Source: Rikenellaceae bacterium (GTDB taxonomy: Bacteria; Bacteroidota; Bacteroidia; Bacteroidales; Rikenellaceae). Taken from it: a DNA stretch of 64,000 bases. The position numbers were made by a program, and so were the translations under genes. Of this stretch, positions 46,543 through 55,814 are shown piece after piece; the stretch's first letter is position 1, and every line of letters begins with the position of its first letter. The notes below the pieces were generated by a model. That model had not been told where the DNA came from and ran no database searches. It saw only the letters and a program-made list of their open reading frames with translations. Location of the stretch: positions 1 through 64,000 of the forward strand of contig SUZD01000008.1 of assembly GCA_015060105.1 (NCBI GenBank), in the 5' to 3' direction.

Positions 46543-47029
46543 TATCCGAGTTCTCGATATTAAGTACGGCACATCGGTTGATGGGGTAGGACTTCGTACC
46601 TCGATTTATTGTGCCGGTTGCGAGAATGCTTGCCCGGGTTGCCATAATCCGCAATCGTGGGACGAGCGAGGGGGAGAGCCTATTTCGGTTGAGGAACTTT
46701 TCGATAGGGTTGTCGAGGCTGATATGAATGTTACCTTTACGGGTGGCGACCCAATGCTGCACCCCGAGGGTTTTACTGCACTTGCGCAGATGATTAAAAC
46801 TCGTACCGATAAGACCATTTGGTGTTATACGGGTTACCGCTTCGAGGAGTTGATTAAGAGTCCAGCTCGCCGAGCCCTGCTTGAATTGTGTGATGTGCTG
46901 GTAGATGGCCGCTTTGTGCTGGCCGAGAGGGATTTGTCGTTGCGATTTTGTGGGAGTCGCAATCAACGCATAATAGATGTCCCGCAATCACTCGCCGCAG
47001 ACAAAGTCATACTAGCTGACTTGGATTAA
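46520..47029 (+). CDS. nrdG: anaerobic ribonucleotide reductase activating protein
   Basis: Radical SAM enzyme that installs the glycyl radical on NrdD. The 169-residue protein has the cluster-binding cysteines in CAGCENACPGCHNP (about 31-44; the NrdG set is C34, C38, C41), the GGDPM motif and the C-terminal DVLVDGRFV. It overlaps nrdD by 23 bases and ends just before a terminator. Confidence 0.95.
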   Translation: MTELSTNSIRVLDIKYGTSVDGVGLRTSIYCAGCENACPGCHNPQSWDERGGEPISVEELFDRVVEADMNVTFTGGDPMLHPEGFTALAQMIKTRTDKTIWCYTGYRFEELIKSPARRALLELCDVLVDGRFVLAERDLSLRFCGSRNQRIIDVPQSLAADKVILADLD

Positions 47030-47074
47030 AAAGAGCCTGCCTAACAAAAAGAAACTTGTTGGACAGGCTCTTTT
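47028..47074 (+). terminator. terminator of nrdDG
   Basis: AAAAAGAGCCTG pairs with CAGGCTCTTTTC across a 23-base loop that can itself pair in part (AACAA/TTGTT). Confidence 0.8.
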
Positions 47075-47291
47075 CTTATTGTAAGTTTCTGATTAATCTC
47101 TGTAAAAATGAAGAAACCAGGCTTTTGAAAAAGCAAAATTAAAAGATGAACTATTATTATCCACAAGTACACGATAGATTTTTTCTATATTCCGAAAATA
47201 GAAAATAATAAATAGAACTATTAGAGGTGTTCTCTACGGAGCAATCTTGCAGTTGTGGTTTGATGGTGGAATTTGGCCTGTGAAACAAAAT
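47075..47291. other. AT-rich gap with short open frames
   Basis: Between the terminators of nrdDG and the dehydrogenase gene lie about 215 bases without a gene. One plus-strand frame runs from ATG 47146 for 20 codons, stops, and continues in the same frame without a stop for another 23 codons (47212-47280, including two cysteines). This could be a decayed gene remnant or chance. No promoter element is evident. Confidence 0.3.
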
Positions 47292-47330
47292 AACAAAAAA
47301 GGAGTTCGAAAATTCGAACTCCTTTTTGTT
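47292..47330 (-). terminator. terminator of threonine dehydrogenase gene
   Basis: Stem AAAAAGGAGTTCGAA/TTCGAACTCCTTTTT with an AA loop; on the minus strand it follows the stop codon and ends in a T-run. Confidence 0.85.
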
Positions 47331-47344
47331 ATGTGTCAAAGGGA

Positions 47345-48301
47345 TTAGATAAGGCCTTTGGCGTGTTTCTCGGCAATGATTTTCAACATGTCGTCGGTCA
47401 TTGTTTCGAGGTCCCACTCGGGTTTCCAACCCCACTCGTTGCGAGCGCAGCTATCGTCGAGTTTATTAGGCCAACTATTAGCGATAGCCTCTTTGACGGG
47501 ATCAACATCGTAGGTCATCGAGAAGTCGGGCAAGCGTTTCTTAACGGCGGCATAAATCTCCTCGGGAGCAAAGCTCATAGCTGCAATGTTGAAACTATTA
47601 CGGTGAACAAGTTTCGCAGGGTCTGCCTCCATCAATTGCACGCAAGCGCGAAGTGCATCGGGCATATACATCATATCCATTTTGCAACCTTCGGGGATAG
47701 GGCAGGTGAATTTGCCGGCTTTGATAGCCTCGTAGTAAATCTCAACTGCGTAGTCGGTAGTACCGCCACCAGGAAGGGTTACATTCGAGATGATACCGGG
47801 GAAGCGGACGCTACGGGTATCAACTCCAAAGCGAGTGAAGTAGTAGTCACTCAACATCTCGCCGGTAACCTTACATACGCCATATACGGTTGTGGGGCGC
47901 ATTACAGTGTCTTGCGGAGTGTTATCCTTGGGGTAGTCGCCACCGAACGCACCAATCGAGCTGGGTGTGAAAAGTGCGCAGTTGAAACGACGAGCAATCT
48001 CCAAAGAGTTTACAAGAGCACCGATGTTGATGTCCCACGCCATTTTGGGATTACGCTCGCCTGTGGCTGAAAGAAGTGCCACGAGGTTGAAGATGGTGTC
48101 GATGTTGTACTTGGCAACAACGGCAGCATAGGCGGGAATGTCAAGAGCATTCAGCTCCTCGAAAGGACCTGTCTCGGCCAACATGGGATTAACACGCATA
48201 TCCGATGCAACGACATTGTTGTTGCCATAGATGCTACGCAAATAAACCGTCAACTCCGAACCGATCTGACCGCCGGCTCCTACGATAAGGATTTTTTTCA
48301 T
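47345..48301 (-). CDS. L-threonine 3-dehydrogenase, SDR type
   Basis: A 318-residue extended short-chain dehydrogenase. The NAD-binding loop is GAGGQIGSELT (8-18), the catalytic pair is in TTVYGVCKVTGE (YxxxK, about 142-146), and SVRFPGIIS and PEGCKMDMMYMPDAL are typical of the SDR-type threonine dehydrogenases, which oxidise threonine to 2-amino-3-ketobutyrate. A general UDP-sugar epimerase is less likely from these segments. No kbl gene is adjacent. Confidence 0.85.
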   Translation of the reverse strand: MKKILIVGAGGQIGSELTVYLRSIYGNNNVVASDMRVNPMLAETGPFEELNALDIPAYAAVVAKYNIDTIFNLVALLSATGERNPKMAWDINIGALVNSLEIARRFNCALFTPSSIGAFGGDYPKDNTPQDTVMRPTTVYGVCKVTGEMLSDYYFTRFGVDTRSVRFPGIISNVTLPGGGTTDYAVEIYYEAIKAGKFTCPIPEGCKMDMMYMPDALRACVQLMEADPAKLVHRNSFNIAAMSFAPEEIYAAVKKRLPDFSMTYDVDPVKEAIANSWPNKLDDSCARNEWGWKPEWDLETMTDDMLKIIAEKHAKGLI

Positions 48302-48357
48302 CTTTTGTAGAGGTTAATATTATTTATGGTTGTTTAAGAATTTCCGTTTTAACTCTG

Positions 48358-48365
48358 CAAATATA
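48358..48365 (-). promoter_or_regulatory. -7 element for threonine dehydrogenase gene
   Basis: TATATTTG on the minus strand, 56 bases before the start. Confidence 0.45.
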
Positions 48366-48502
48366 TCTTTTTTTTGGTTAAGGTGTTTCACATAGAGGCA
48401 AAAAAATGGTTGTGGTGCGACTTTTGTCGTGATTTTGTCAATTGTATGTCGGATTTGACTCGACACTGATAGGCAAATTTAACTTTAATCAAATATCTTG
48501 AA

Positions 48503-50083
48503 ATGAATTTCAGTACTATCGACTTTGTGATTTTTGCCGTCTATTGCGTTTTTATAGTCGGCTTGGGTTTGTGGGTGTCCCGCGACAAGAAGGGAACTAC
48601 CAAAGGCTCCAAAGATTATTTCCTTGCAAGTAAGGCTCTGCCTTGGTGGGCTGTGGGAGCTTCGTTGATTGCTTCTAATATCTCGGCCGAGCAGTTTATC
48701 GGTATGTCGGGCTCGGGTTATGCAATCGGTATGGGTATTGCCTCCTATGAGTTTATGGCGGCTTTGACGCTGATTATCGTCGCTGCGTTCTTCCTGCCGA
48801 TATATCTGCATCGAGGTATATACACTATGCCGCAATTTCTCGAACAGCGATTTAATAAGAGTGTAAAGACCGTTATGGCAATCTTCTGGTTGTTGGTTTT
48901 TGTGTTCGTAAACCTTACCTCTATTCTCTATTTGGGTGCATTGGCAATCCAAAATATAATGGGCGTGGATATGTTTTGGGGTATTGTGGGTCTTGCGCTG
49001 TTTGCTGCCATCTATTCGATTTATGGCGGATTGAAGGCTGTTGCTTGGACCGATGTTGTGCAGGTTGTATTCCTTATCGGCGGAGGTCTTGTGACAACCT
49101 ATGTTGCATTGGATTTGCTGGGTGGCGATGGCGGTGTAGGCGCAGGTGTGCGAACGCTGGTCGAGAAGGCTCCATCGCGATTTGATATGATTCTCGAAAA
49201 GGGGCAGGAGGGTTATATGGAGCTCCCTGGTTTGAGCGTGTTGATTGGCGGATTGTGGATTGCAAATCTCTACTATTGGGGCTGTAATCAGTATATAATC
49301 CAGCGGGCATTGGCGTCGAAATCGCTCGACGAGGCGCAGAAAGGTTTGGCCTTTGCAGGCTTCTTGAAAATCCTCTTGCCACTAATCATTGTGATACCAG
49401 GAATTATTTGTTGGACAATGATTCAAGAGGGACAACTAAATGTTTTGTCGAAGTCTGATGATGCCTATCCGACGCTGCTAAATATGATTCCTTCGGGCAT
49501 TAAAGGTTGGGCTTTTGCGGCATTGGTTGCTGCCATTGTGTCGTCGTTGGCTTCGATGATGAACTCGGTGTCGTCAATCTTTACGATGGACATCTATAAG
49601 TCCTATATCAATAAAGGAGCCTCGGATACGCATATGGTTAAAGTGGGTCGTGTAACGAGTGTTGTTGCGCTGTTGATTGCGTGTTTTATGGCGCCACTAT
49701 TGGGAACTTTGGATCAGGCATTTCAATTCATTCAAGAGTTTACGGGATTTGTGTCGCCCGGTGCGTTGGCAATATTCCTTGCGGGATTCTTCTACAAGCC
49801 GGCAAACTCGGCGGGAGCGATGGCGGCGGCAATAGGAACGTTTGTGTTCTCGGCGATGTTCAAATTGTTGTTGCCCGGAATACCGTTTATCGACCGTATG
49901 ATGTTGGTCTTTCTGCTTTGTATTGCTCTTATACTGCTTTTTTCGGCTTTCGGCAAAAAGAACAGCGAAAAACAGAAAGAACTTACATACCCCAAAGGTC
50001 TATTTAAAACATCTCGTGCATTTAAGATTTGTTCGATTGTGCTTGTGGCTATCTTGCTGTTTATTTATACAATTTGGTGGTAG
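48503..50083 (+). CDS. sodium:solute symporter, SGLT-like
   Basis: A 526-residue inner-membrane transporter with about 14 hydrophobic segments. Family marks include the N-terminal SKDYFLASKALPWWAVGASLIASNISAEQF region (quoted here as SKDYFLASK and ASNISAEQF), GGLKAVAWTDVVQ and WGCNQYIIQRALASK. The ASNISAEQF segment is characteristic of the sugar-transporting SGLT branch. Sodium-coupled uptake of a sugar is the likely role; the substrate is unknown. It is monocistronic. Confidence 0.9.
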   Translation: MNFSTIDFVIFAVYCVFIVGLGLWVSRDKKGTTKGSKDYFLASKALPWWAVGASLIASNISAEQFIGMSGSGYAIGMGIASYEFMAALTLIIVAAFFLPIYLHRGIYTMPQFLEQRFNKSVKTVMAIFWLLVFVFVNLTSILYLGALAIQNIMGVDMFWGIVGLALFAAIYSIYGGLKAVAWTDVVQVVFLIGGGLVTTYVALDLLGGDGGVGAGVRTLVEKAPSRFDMILEKGQEGYMELPGLSVLIGGLWIANLYYWGCNQYIIQRALASKSLDEAQKGLAFAGFLKILLPLIIVIPGIICWTMIQEGQLNVLSKSDDAYPTLLNMIPSGIKGWAFAALVAAIVSSLASMMNSVSSIFTMDIYKSYINKGASDTHMVKVGRVTSVVALLIACFMAPLLGTLDQAFQFIQEFTGFVSPGALAIFLAGFFYKPANSAGAMAAAIGTFVFSAMFKLLLPGIPFIDRMMLVFLLCIALILLFSAFGKKNSEKQKELTYPKGLFKTSRAFKICSIVLVAILLFIYTIWW

Positions 50084-50088
50084 AAATG

Positions 50089-50118
50089 GTCAAGGCTCCT
50101 GTTTTAGGGGCCTTTTTT
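50089..50118 (+). terminator. terminator of symporter gene
   Basis: AAGGCTCC/GGGGCCTT stem with one G-T pair, then six T. Confidence 0.75.
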
Positions 50119-50130
50119 CGTTGTGGGGCA

Positions 50131-50160
50131 TTGCTTATTCTATTAAAATTTGTACATTTG
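50131..50160 (+). promoter_or_regulatory. promoter for nusB
   Basis: TTG (50131-50133), 19 bases, then TACATTTG (50153-50160), 24 bases before the nusB ATG. Confidence 0.65.
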
Positions 50161-50184
50161 TGGCCGAATTAAAAGATTGAAATT

Positions 50185-51126
50185 ATGTTGAGCCGACGAT
50201 TACTGCGTATAAAAGTTATTAAAACGCTTTATGCCCATTTGAAAGGTGGTGCGGAAAATGTTGAAGTATCTGTAAAGAATCTGCGCTACTCGGTCGATAA
50301 AACATACGACTTGTACTACCAAATGTTGTGGCTTATTGTCGAGGTTAGACGATATGCCGAACAACGCATCGAACTTGGCCGTAAAAAGCAACTGCCCACT
50401 CCCGAAGAGTTGAACCCCAATACCAAATTCATCGATAATGCTCTGATTGCACAAATCGAGCAGAGCGCTTGTGTGGTTGATTACCTCAAAAAACATTCGC
50501 TCGGTTGGAGTGCCTATCCTGAACTTATCCGCGATCTCTATAACGAGATGGTGGAGAGTGACTATTACAAAAAGTATATGTCGTCAGAGGAACGTACCTA
50601 TAAAGGCGATGTGGCTGTTGTTAAATCGTTCTTTATGTCGCCCGCGTTGGAGGATAGCGAGCAACTCGAAAGAGTGTTGGAGGAGCAGTCGATTATGTGG
50701 AATGACGACTTGGGTATGGCGCTTATTATGGTCGTTCGTACATTGGAGGATTGCCGTGCGAAACACGATGAGATTCCTGTGTTGCCCGAGTTTAAGAGCG
50801 AAGATGATTGGAAATTTGCCAAATCGTTGTTTGTTGATGCCGCTACCAACTATGAGGCTAATTTGAGCGTGGTAGAGAAGTTTATTGCAAACTGGGACGT
50901 GGAGCGTATCGCCTTTATGGATTTGTTGGTTATGACAACCGCTCTTGCCGAGGTAAAGCTCTTCCCCGAGATCCCTACCAAGGTGTCGCTTGATGAGTAT
51001 ATCGAAATCTCGAAATATTATAGCACTCCCGGAAGTAATGTATTTATCAACGGTGTGCTTGATAAACTTGTGGCGACGCTGACTGCCGAAGGCGCTATTG
51101 TTAAGACAGGCAGAGGATTAAAATAG
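50185..51126 (+). CDS. nusB: transcription antitermination factor NusB
   Basis: NusB binds boxA RNA with S10 (NusE) and supports rRNA transcription. The protein is 313 residues, about twice the E. coli size, as in other Bacteroidota. The N-terminus (RRLLRIKVIKTLYAH) and the C-terminal FIANWDVERIAFMDLLVM...EIPTKVSLDEYIEISKYYS match NusB; the middle (about 60-220) is a helical extension. A DUF1573 lipoprotein gene starts 4 bases after the stop, and yajC lies further on. Confidence 0.93.
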   Translation: MLSRRLLRIKVIKTLYAHLKGGAENVEVSVKNLRYSVDKTYDLYYQMLWLIVEVRRYAEQRIELGRKKQLPTPEELNPNTKFIDNALIAQIEQSACVVDYLKKHSLGWSAYPELIRDLYNEMVESDYYKKYMSSEERTYKGDVAVVKSFFMSPALEDSEQLERVLEEQSIMWNDDLGMALIMVVRTLEDCRAKHDEIPVLPEFKSEDDWKFAKSLFVDAATNYEANLSVVEKFIANWDVERIAFMDLLVMTTALAEVKLFPEIPTKVSLDEYIEISKYYSTPGSNVFINGVLDKLVATLTAEGAIVKTGRGLK

Positions 51127-51130
51127 TCCG

Positions 51131-51532
51131 ATGTTGCGAGTCGTAGCAATATTTTTGGCACTTTATTCGTTTGTTGGGTGTGTGACTCCGAACGATAAGG
51201 CAAAAGCGGCTGTTCCCGAAATAGATGTAGTGCAAATCCCTGATTCGGCTGTGAGCGTAAATTTTGGCCGATTGCAGCAAGGTGAAGTACCATTCTACGA
51301 GTTTCAAATCCGAAATTCAACAGATAAACCTATTGTCGTTCTCGATTTTGAGAGTGAGTGCGGTTGTGTGGTTGCGGAGTATCCGACAAAGCCGATAGGT
51401 GTGGGAGAGGCGGCGATGTGCCGAATTGAATTTTACTCGGCAGGTCAGTTTGGCAAGCGAGTGTATGATGTAAGTTTCGGTCTGTCGCTACAAAAGAGAT
51501 ATAAATTACAAATTAGAGCCGAAATAGAGTAG
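51131..51532 (+). CDS. DUF1573 lipoprotein
   Basis: A 133-residue exported protein with a short signal and lipobox FVGC (Cys17), followed by one immunoglobulin-like DUF1573 domain; FGRLQQGEVPFYEFQIRN and ESECGCVVAEYP (about 81-92) are typical of the family. Function is unknown. It is cotranscribed with nusB, an arrangement I recall from other Bacteroidales. Confidence 0.88.
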   Translation: MLRVVAIFLALYSFVGCVTPNDKAKAAVPEIDVVQIPDSAVSVNFGRLQQGEVPFYEFQIRNSTDKPIVVLDFESECGCVVAEYPTKPIGVGEAAMCRIEFYSAGQFGKRVYDVSFGLSLQKRYKLQIRAEIE

Positions 51533-51609
51533 GCGCATTGATGCTATGCTTTGGGCTATTGTTATATTGCTGATTATAAGACAATTTAATTTATTAAAAC
51601 GAAAATAAT

Positions 51610-51933
51610 ATGAACAACTTGTTTATCGCATTGGACGCAGCGGCTGCTGCAACAGAGGGACAACCCGCAGGCTCGTCGTGGTCGATGATTATTATGATGG
51701 TGTTGATTTTTGTTGTTATGTGGCTCTTTATGATTCGCCCCCAACAAAAACAACAAAAGGAGCTTAACAAGTTCCGTGAGTCGCTCACCAAAGGCCAAAA
51801 GATTGTAACCGCTGGTGGTATCTATGGTACCGTGAAAGAGGTTAAGGAGCACTATGTTTTGATGGAGGTTGATAGCAACTGCACTATTCGCGTTGATAGA
51901 AGTGCAATTATGCGCGACCCCAGCGACAAGTAA
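51610..51933 (+). CDS. yajC: preprotein translocase accessory subunit YajC
   Basis: Small membrane protein of the SecDF-YajC complex. The 107-residue protein has an N-terminal membrane segment (about 20-40) followed by the signature FMIRPQQKQQKELNKFRESL, then GQKIVTAGGIYGTV. It is followed by a terminator, and secDF is not adjacent. Confidence 0.96.
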   Translation: MNNLFIALDAAAAATEGQPAGSSWSMIIMMVLIFVVMWLFMIRPQQKQQKELNKFRESLTKGQKIVTAGGIYGTVKEVKEHYVLMEVDSNCTIRVDRSAIMRDPSDK

Positions 51934-51981
51934 TCGTCCAAAAAACTCGCTGCCGACCAATAGTGTTGGAGCGTAACTCAA

Positions 51982-52018
51982 CAAAACCCCGACTTGTGAA
52001 AGTTGGGGTTTTGTTTTT
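51982..52018 (+). terminator. terminator of yajC
   Basis: CAAAACCCCGACTT pairs with AGTTGGGGTTTTG, followed by TTTTT. Confidence 0.85.
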
Positions 52019-52101
52019 GGTAAAATTATTCAGAAATTAACACATTGTTGTATTTTGGGGTAAAACGGGGTAAAATCGTTGTTTTTTTGATTTTTTTTTA
52101 T

Positions 52102-52109
52102 TTCTTTTG
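52102..52109 (+). promoter_or_regulatory. possible -7 element for the 52-58 kb operon
   Basis: TTCTTTTG differs from TAnnTTTG at one base. It overlaps an in-frame TTG at 52107, which makes that codon an unlikely start. Confidence 0.35.
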
Positions 52110-52163
52110 CTGATTGAAAAAATGGGCGGTGTTGTAATACCTCCGAAGAAAACCATAAACAAT

Positions 52164-52841
52164 ATGCTAACCATTCCAAACGCGGTCGAAGAGGTCGTAA
52201 AGAATAAACCTTTTTTGGAAGGCTCTCTGGTGGAGGGTCTGATAAATTTATCGGCACTTGCTCGCTCTATTAAGACGGATGTCGAGAGTAGAGTGGGTAA
52301 AGAGGTGACGGAGAGTGCTATCGTGATGGCGCTTAATCGCTTGGTGCCAAAACTTGGACAGAATACCAAGTTCAAAGTGCAAGAGATTATCGAGAATATG
52401 GGCGATATTATTGTGCGTTCAAGCCTGACTGATTATACTTTCTCGAACTCCCCGACACTGCATAATTGTCAAGAGAAACTGCTGAACCATATCGACTCAC
52501 TCAATCCCAATAAGGATATTTTCTGTACCGTTTCGCAGGGTATTAACGAGACAACGCTGGTCGTAAGTAGTCAAATTGCGGGATTGGTGGATTCGATATT
52601 TGCAGCCGAGAATACCATTTCGCGCACCGAACAACTCTCGTCGATAACAATTAAGTTGCCGACCGAGAATGCTTTTTGCCCGGGTGTGTATTATCACATC
52701 TTTAAGGAGTTGGCGTGGGAGAATATCAATATCAAGGAGATTATCAGTACGACCAACGAGTTTACGGTTGTGGTGAGTGATAAGGATATTCAGCGCGCTT
52801 TTACTATTCTGATGTCAACTAAACGCGGATATACAATATAG
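52164..52841 (+). CDS. winged-helix-like plus ACT-like protein
   Basis: A 225-residue cytoplasmic protein. The N-terminal half (about 10-65, with GLINLSALARSIKTDVE and TESAIVMALNRLVPKL) looks like a small winged-helix unit; the C-terminal half shows two ACT-like repeats (ITIKLPTENAFCPGVYYHIF and IKEIISTTNEFTVVVSD), as in regulatory domains of aspartate kinase. No kinase domain is present. I infer a ligand-sensing regulatory protein of unknown role. ATG 52122 is an alternative start giving 14 more residues. It begins a seven-gene series with 2-base spacing to the next gene. Confidence 0.65.
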   Translation: MLTIPNAVEEVVKNKPFLEGSLVEGLINLSALARSIKTDVESRVGKEVTESAIVMALNRLVPKLGQNTKFKVQEIIENMGDIIVRSSLTDYTFSNSPTLHNCQEKLLNHIDSLNPNKDIFCTVSQGINETTLVVSSQIAGLVDSIFAAENTISRTEQLSSITIKLPTENAFCPGVYYHIFKELAWENINIKEIISTTNEFTVVVSDKDIQRAFTILMSTKRGYTI

Positions 52842-52843
52842 TT

Positions 52844-53752
52844 ATGATAGATAAACTGAAAAAGGATATTGCCAAGTTGTCGGCATTGGCTGATGGCTGG
52901 TCCAAAGAGATTAACCCGTTGGAGCGAGAGTTGTTCTTGGACTTGTTGCGTCGTATGTATGAGAGTGTTCGTTTTGCGGATATTGAAACAGCAAGTTCGA
53001 TAGAACCTGATACTTTGGCCGAGGTTGCTGCGGCTGTGGCAGCTGCACAAGAGTTGACGGAGGAGCCGCAAGAGAGCGAGGAACCAGATTTTGAGATAGA
53101 ACTCATAATGGGCGACGAAGAGGAGGAGACATTGGAGGAGGAAGAGCCTGCAATTGTACCAGTTGCTGAACCCGAAGAGGAGCAGGCAGTCGAGGAGCAA
53201 CCTGTTGATAGTATAGAGCCAGCACCCGAAATTCAAGAGGAGCCCGAAGTACAAGTAGAGAAAACACCCGAAATCGCCCCTCGCCCCAAAATCAGTAAGA
53301 GTGTTATAAACTCGCTTTATGGTGATGCGGAATTGCCAAAGCCCAAAGAAAGTGTTGTTGCTTTTGCTGCTCCCGAAGTAGTGCCTGTAACGGAGAGTGG
53401 AAATGAACCTATTGATGTTCTTACAACTCCCAAAACCGTATTGGGCGATGTTATCAATAATGATGCAGTTCGTTTGGGGGACTCGTTGCAAAGTGATACA
53501 ATGGACGTTGCAACCAAAGTTGCGGCAGGTAGTGTGAAGAGTTTGCGCGATGCAATGGGTCTGAATGACAAGTTCGTTATTATGCGTGACTTGTTTGATG
53601 ATGATAGAATGCGTTTCGAGGTCGTGATTGATGAGTTAGATGCACAAGAGACGTTCGATGACGCTATGATATATATCAGTGGCTTTGCTTGGAACTCGGC
53701 GAGCGAGGGCGCAAAAATACTGATGAATCTACTGAAACTTAAATTCGTATAG
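52844..53752 (+). CDS. acidic protein of unknown function
   Basis: A 302-residue cytoplasmic protein: a helical N-terminus (1-40), a very acidic, Glu/Pro-rich low-complexity centre (about 65-150), and a more ordered C-terminal part (about 220-302) with LRDAMGLNDKFVIMRDLFDD and FAWNSASEGAKILMNLLKLKF. The C-terminal part looks like a conserved Bacteroidota domain; I know no function. It lies 2 bases after the ACT-like gene and 3 before rsmI. Confidence 0.75.
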   Translation: MIDKLKKDIAKLSALADGWSKEINPLERELFLDLLRRMYESVRFADIETASSIEPDTLAEVAAAVAAAQELTEEPQESEEPDFEIELIMGDEEEETLEEEEPAIVPVAEPEEEQAVEEQPVDSIEPAPEIQEEPEVQVEKTPEIAPRPKISKSVINSLYGDAELPKPKESVVAFAAPEVVPVTESGNEPIDVLTTPKTVLGDVINNDAVRLGDSLQSDTMDVATKVAAGSVKSLRDAMGLNDKFVIMRDLFDDDRMRFEVVIDELDAQETFDDAMIYISGFAWNSASEGAKILMNLLKLKFV

Positions 53753-53755
53753 AAA

Positions 53756-54478
53756 GTGGCCAAACTGTATATAGTGCCAACGCCAATCGGCAATATGGAG
53801 GATATGACCTATCGTGCGGTGCGTATCCTCTCCGAGGTGGATTTCATTTTGGCCGAGGATACTCGTACCTCGTCGGTGTTGTTGCGCCATTATGGAATCG
53901 ATAAGAAACTATATTCGCATCATAAGTTCAATGAGCACGCAACGGTCGAGATGGTAGTTACCAATATCGAGGCAGGGCGCAATGCTGCATTGATAAGTGA
54001 TGCGGGAACACCCGGAATATCCGACCCGGGTTTCTTGTTGGTGCGTAAATGCGTTGAGCGTGGAGTAGAGGTGGAGAGCCTTCCCGGAGCAACAGCCTTT
54101 GTTCCTGCGTTGTTACAAAGCGGATTTCCGTGCGATAAATTCTGCTTCGAGGGCTTTCTGCCGCAGAAGAAAGGAAGAAATAAGCACCTTCAAAGTTTGG
54201 TAGAGGAGAGCCGAACAATGATTTTCTATGAATCGCCTTATCGTGTGGTAAAGACATTGACTCAATTTGCCGAGTTCTTTGGCGCAGAACGAGAGGTTTC
54301 GGTGTCGCGAGAATTGACCAAAAAGTTTGAGCAAACGGTGCGAGGAACGGTTGCCGAAGTTGCTGAGTATTTCAAAAATAATGAGCCCAAAGGCGAGTTT
54401 GTAATAGTGCTTGCAGGTCGCCCCAAAGAGAAGAGTAAAGAGTGTGAGTATGAGTGTGAAACAGAATCTGTACAATAG
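53756..54478 (+). CDS. rsmI: 16S rRNA 2'-O-ribose methyltransferase (C1402)
   Basis: SAM-dependent methylation of C1402 in 16S rRNA. The 240-residue protein has LYIVPTPIGNMEDMTYRAV, AEDTRTSSVLLRHYGI, ALISDAGTPGISDPG and PGATAFVPALLQSGFP, all diagnostic of RsmI. It starts at a GTG, which gives the family's normal N-terminus. Its last 29 bases overlap the DUF389 gene. Confidence 0.95.
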   Translation: MAKLYIVPTPIGNMEDMTYRAVRILSEVDFILAEDTRTSSVLLRHYGIDKKLYSHHKFNEHATVEMVVTNIEAGRNAALISDAGTPGISDPGFLLVRKCVERGVEVESLPGATAFVPALLQSGFPCDKFCFEGFLPQKKGRNKHLQSLVEESRTMIFYESPYRVVKTLTQFAEFFGAEREVSVSRELTKKFEQTVRGTVAEVAEYFKNNEPKGEFVIVLAGRPKEKSKECEYECETESVQ

Positions 54479-55814
54479 GCTTAAAGCCTTTGTGAAAGAG
54501 AGGTTTGATTTAACCTCGGATAGCGCAACCCAGCAGGAAGTTATCAATAATATTTCCAATGGTGTTGTATTTAGCGGGACTAATTTGTGGGTACTTATAT
54601 TTGCAACATTGATAGCCTCGCTTGGCCTGAATGTCAATTCGACGGCAGTAATCATTGGCGCGATGTGCATTTCGCCTCTGATGGGCCCAATTATTGGTAT
54701 CGGTTTGGCGTTGGGTATCAATGATTATAATCTGATGAAAAAGTCGTTGCGAAACCTTGGCTTTATGACCATCGTTTCGATTTGTGCTTCGACTTTGTTT
54801 TTTATTATATCCCCAATCAGTACTGCTCAAAGTGAGTTGTTGGCGCGCACAATGCCGACGCTGTATGATGTACTGATTGCCTTGTTTGGTGGAGCGGCGG
54901 GTATTGTCGCTCAAACTCGTCGTGACCGTACCTCGACCGTTATTCCGGGTGTGGCTATTGCTACGGCTTTGATGCCTCCTTTGTGTACGGCCGGTTTTGG
55001 CTTGGCGACTTTACAACTTAACTATTTTATAGGTGCATTGTACCTCTATTTTATAAATATGGTGTGTATCGCTTTGGCAACATACCTGTTTATTCGTTTT
55101 TTGAAGTACCCGCGCCAAGAGGTTGCTGATGTCAAAACTCAAAAACGAGTAAAATTTTATATGTCGGTCATAATGACAATCGTCATTGTCCCGAGTACAG
55201 TTATTGCTATTCATTTGGTGCGCGAAACAATCTTCGAGAGCAATGTTCAGCGATATGTAAATACCGTTTTTAACTATAACAATACACGAGTGTTGGAGTG
55301 TAATACCACATTCCGTTTGAGCCAAAAATATCCCTCGACAATAGAACTTGTTTTGCTTGGAGAGGTAATCTCGGATGAAGTGATTGATAATGCTCGCTCG
55401 CAGATGCCTCACTATGGTTTGGAAGATGTCGAGTTGGTGGTGCACCAAACCAATTTCAAAGGCGATACACAAATAGATTTCTCGTCGGTGCAAAAGAGCT
55501 ATTCGGAGTTGCTCAATGAGCGTAACGAACAGATAGCGCGTTTGCGTCAGCGATTGGAGGCTTATCGTTCGGTCGATACATTAGCCTCGGCGTCGATGGC
55601 GAAAGAGTGTATGGCAATGATTCCGCATATTGAACTTGTGTCGATGTCTCGTCACTATGTTTATGACTCGATTGGTAGAAGCGTTGATACGATTTTGGTT
55701 TGTGTACTGAAACCTGCGGCAGAGTTTGATAAGAGCCAATGCGGACGATTGGAGAAATGGTTACAGGTGAGAGGTAAAACTGATAAAATAATGTTGCATT
55801 ATGTCGAAGAGTAG
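54450..55814 (+). CDS. DUF389 membrane protein
   Basis: A 454-residue protein whose first part (about 45-260) is membrane-spanning and carries the DUF389 core: LIFATLIASLGLNVNSTAVI, GAMCISPLMGPIIGIGLALG and VIPGVAIATALMPPLCTAGF. The C-terminal part (about 270-454) is a soluble domain with a coiled coil near 350-375. The function is unknown; the membrane part suggests transport or a channel. ATG 54450 is used; a longer reading would start at a TTG further inside rsmI. It overlaps the next gene by 14 bases. Confidence 0.88.
   Translation: MSVKQNLYNRLKAFVKERFDLTSDSATQQEVINNISNGVVFSGTNLWVLIFATLIASLGLNVNSTAVIIGAMCISPLMGPIIGIGLALGINDYNLMKKSLRNLGFMTIVSICASTLFFIISPISTAQSELLARTMPTLYDVLIALFGGAAGIVAQTRRDRTSTVIPGVAIATALMPPLCTAGFGLATLQLNYFIGALYLYFINMVCIALATYLFIRFLKYPRQEVADVKTQKRVKFYMSVIMTIVIVPSTVIAIHLVRETIFESNVQRYVNTVFNYNNTRVLECNTTFRLSQKYPSTIELVLLGEVISDEVIDNARSQMPHYGLEDVELVVHQTNFKGDTQIDFSSVQKSYSELLNERNEQIARLRQRLEAYRSVDTLASASMAKECMAMIPHIELVSMSRHYVYDSIGRSVDTILVCVLKPAAEFDKSQCGRLEKWLQVRGKTDKIMLHYVEE

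Noticed and set aside
47157..47435. Minus-strand 92-codon frame downstream of the dehydrogenase
   Set aside because: It overlaps the dehydrogenase 3' end in another frame and crosses a strong terminator.
50185..51126. NusB as a fusion with a second enzyme
   Set aside because: The extra length is helical and without motifs; long NusB proteins are normal in Bacteroidota.
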